Assembly (NCBI RefSeq): GCF_036227565.1
Contig: NZ_CP109460.1
Span: 5,890,001-5,954,000, forward strand
DNA: 64,000 nt
Direction: 5' to 3'
Source of the DNA: Streptomyces sp. NBC_01454
GTDB lineage: Bacteria > Actinomycetota > Actinomycetes > Streptomycetales > Streptomycetaceae
Position numbers and translations under genes: made by a program. Numbering within the stretch: position 1 is the stretch's first letter; each line of letters begins with the position of its first letter. Below, one piece after another: positions 63,882 through 64,000 of the stretch. A model generated the notes under the pieces. It was not told the origin of the DNA. It did no database searches and was given only the letters and a program-made list of their open reading frames with translations.

Positions 63882-64000
63882 TCAGTCGCGCTGTGCCCCT
63901 CGGTCCTGTCGTGCCGGCAGCAGGCCGGCCGCGTCGAGCCGGCGGGCCACCTCCGCCACGGCCTGCTCGCCCAGCGGGCGTTGCGGAAAGGCGGTGGTGC
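63882..64000 (-). CDS. partial CDS at window edge
   Basis: The last 38 codons of a minus-strand gene that begins outside the window, ending TTAFPQRPLGEQAVAEV...LLPARQDRGAQRD and a TGA at 63882-63884. Coding bias is good (G/C third positions). The product is not recognised. Confidence 0.6.
   Translation of the reverse strand, partial: TTAFPQRPLGEQAVAEVARRLDAAGLLPARQDRGAQRD

Overview
The window is chromosomal DNA from a Streptomyces or close relative. G+C is very high with near-total G/C third positions, GTG, TTG and CTG starts occur, and mycothiol-type, F420-type, EfeUOB, DUF5336, bifunctional RNase H/phosphatase and class A RNase P RNA genes are present. All calls come from reading the sequence; no database search was possible.

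Layout. (1) 0.1-9.5 kb and 12.9-28 kb hold a dispersed lipid/steroid-type catabolic network around a KstR-like TetR repressor (3196-3870): MBL hydrolase, aldehyde dehydrogenase plus [3Fe-4S] ferredoxin, a double acyl-CoA dehydrogenase plus a thiolase-like lipid-transfer protein, a MaoC hydratase, Zn-alcohol dehydrogenase and SDR, and probably an LLM (F420) oxidoreductase. Four intergenic sites fit the published KstR consensus TnnAACnnGTTnnA (1244, 4042, 14032, 24760). A second palindrome, CTGAC-N5-GTCAG, lies upstream of four of these units (1357, 9469, 14013, 24692) and implies a second regulator. A glycosyltransferase/methyltransferase/alpha-barrel protein operon of unknown product sits behind the kstR-side operator.

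(2) 17.5-20.8 kb: a rifampin monooxygenase (rox) and a divergent 14-TM exporter flank a sequence matching the rifamycin-associated element. 20.8-24.5 kb: an ABC transporter with a DesK/DesR-type two-component system.

(3) 28-38 kb: housekeeping genes (Nif3-like, zinc-ribbon coiled coil, RNase HI/phosphatase, KDPG aldolase, YaaA, RNB nuclease, MerR regulator), ending in rnpB (38079-38488).

(4) 38.9-44.1 kb: an accessory island of lower G+C. An IS3-family element joins the 3' remnant of an Rhs gene, carrying a YwqJ-like deaminase toxin domain with its SUKH-3 immunity gene, to the cut 3' end of an unrelated membrane protein gene. The two flanks belong to different genes and there is no target duplication, so a deletion or recombination is implied.

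(5) 44.2-54 kb: S53 and trypsin-like proteases, an SDR, a decayed DUF4429/SHOCT gene, Bcr/CflA efflux, a beta-lactamase-fold serine hydrolase, Rsm22-type methyltransferase, TetR and a prim-pol protein. (6) 54-60.3 kb: iron supply, with efeO-efeB-efeU plus a lipoprotein and a heme oxygenase, each of the two transcription units preceded by a DtxR-type iron-box-like sequence. (7) 60.4-64 kb: methionine aminopeptidase, a small conserved protein, an MFS exporter and two unrecognised genes, the last cut by the window edge.
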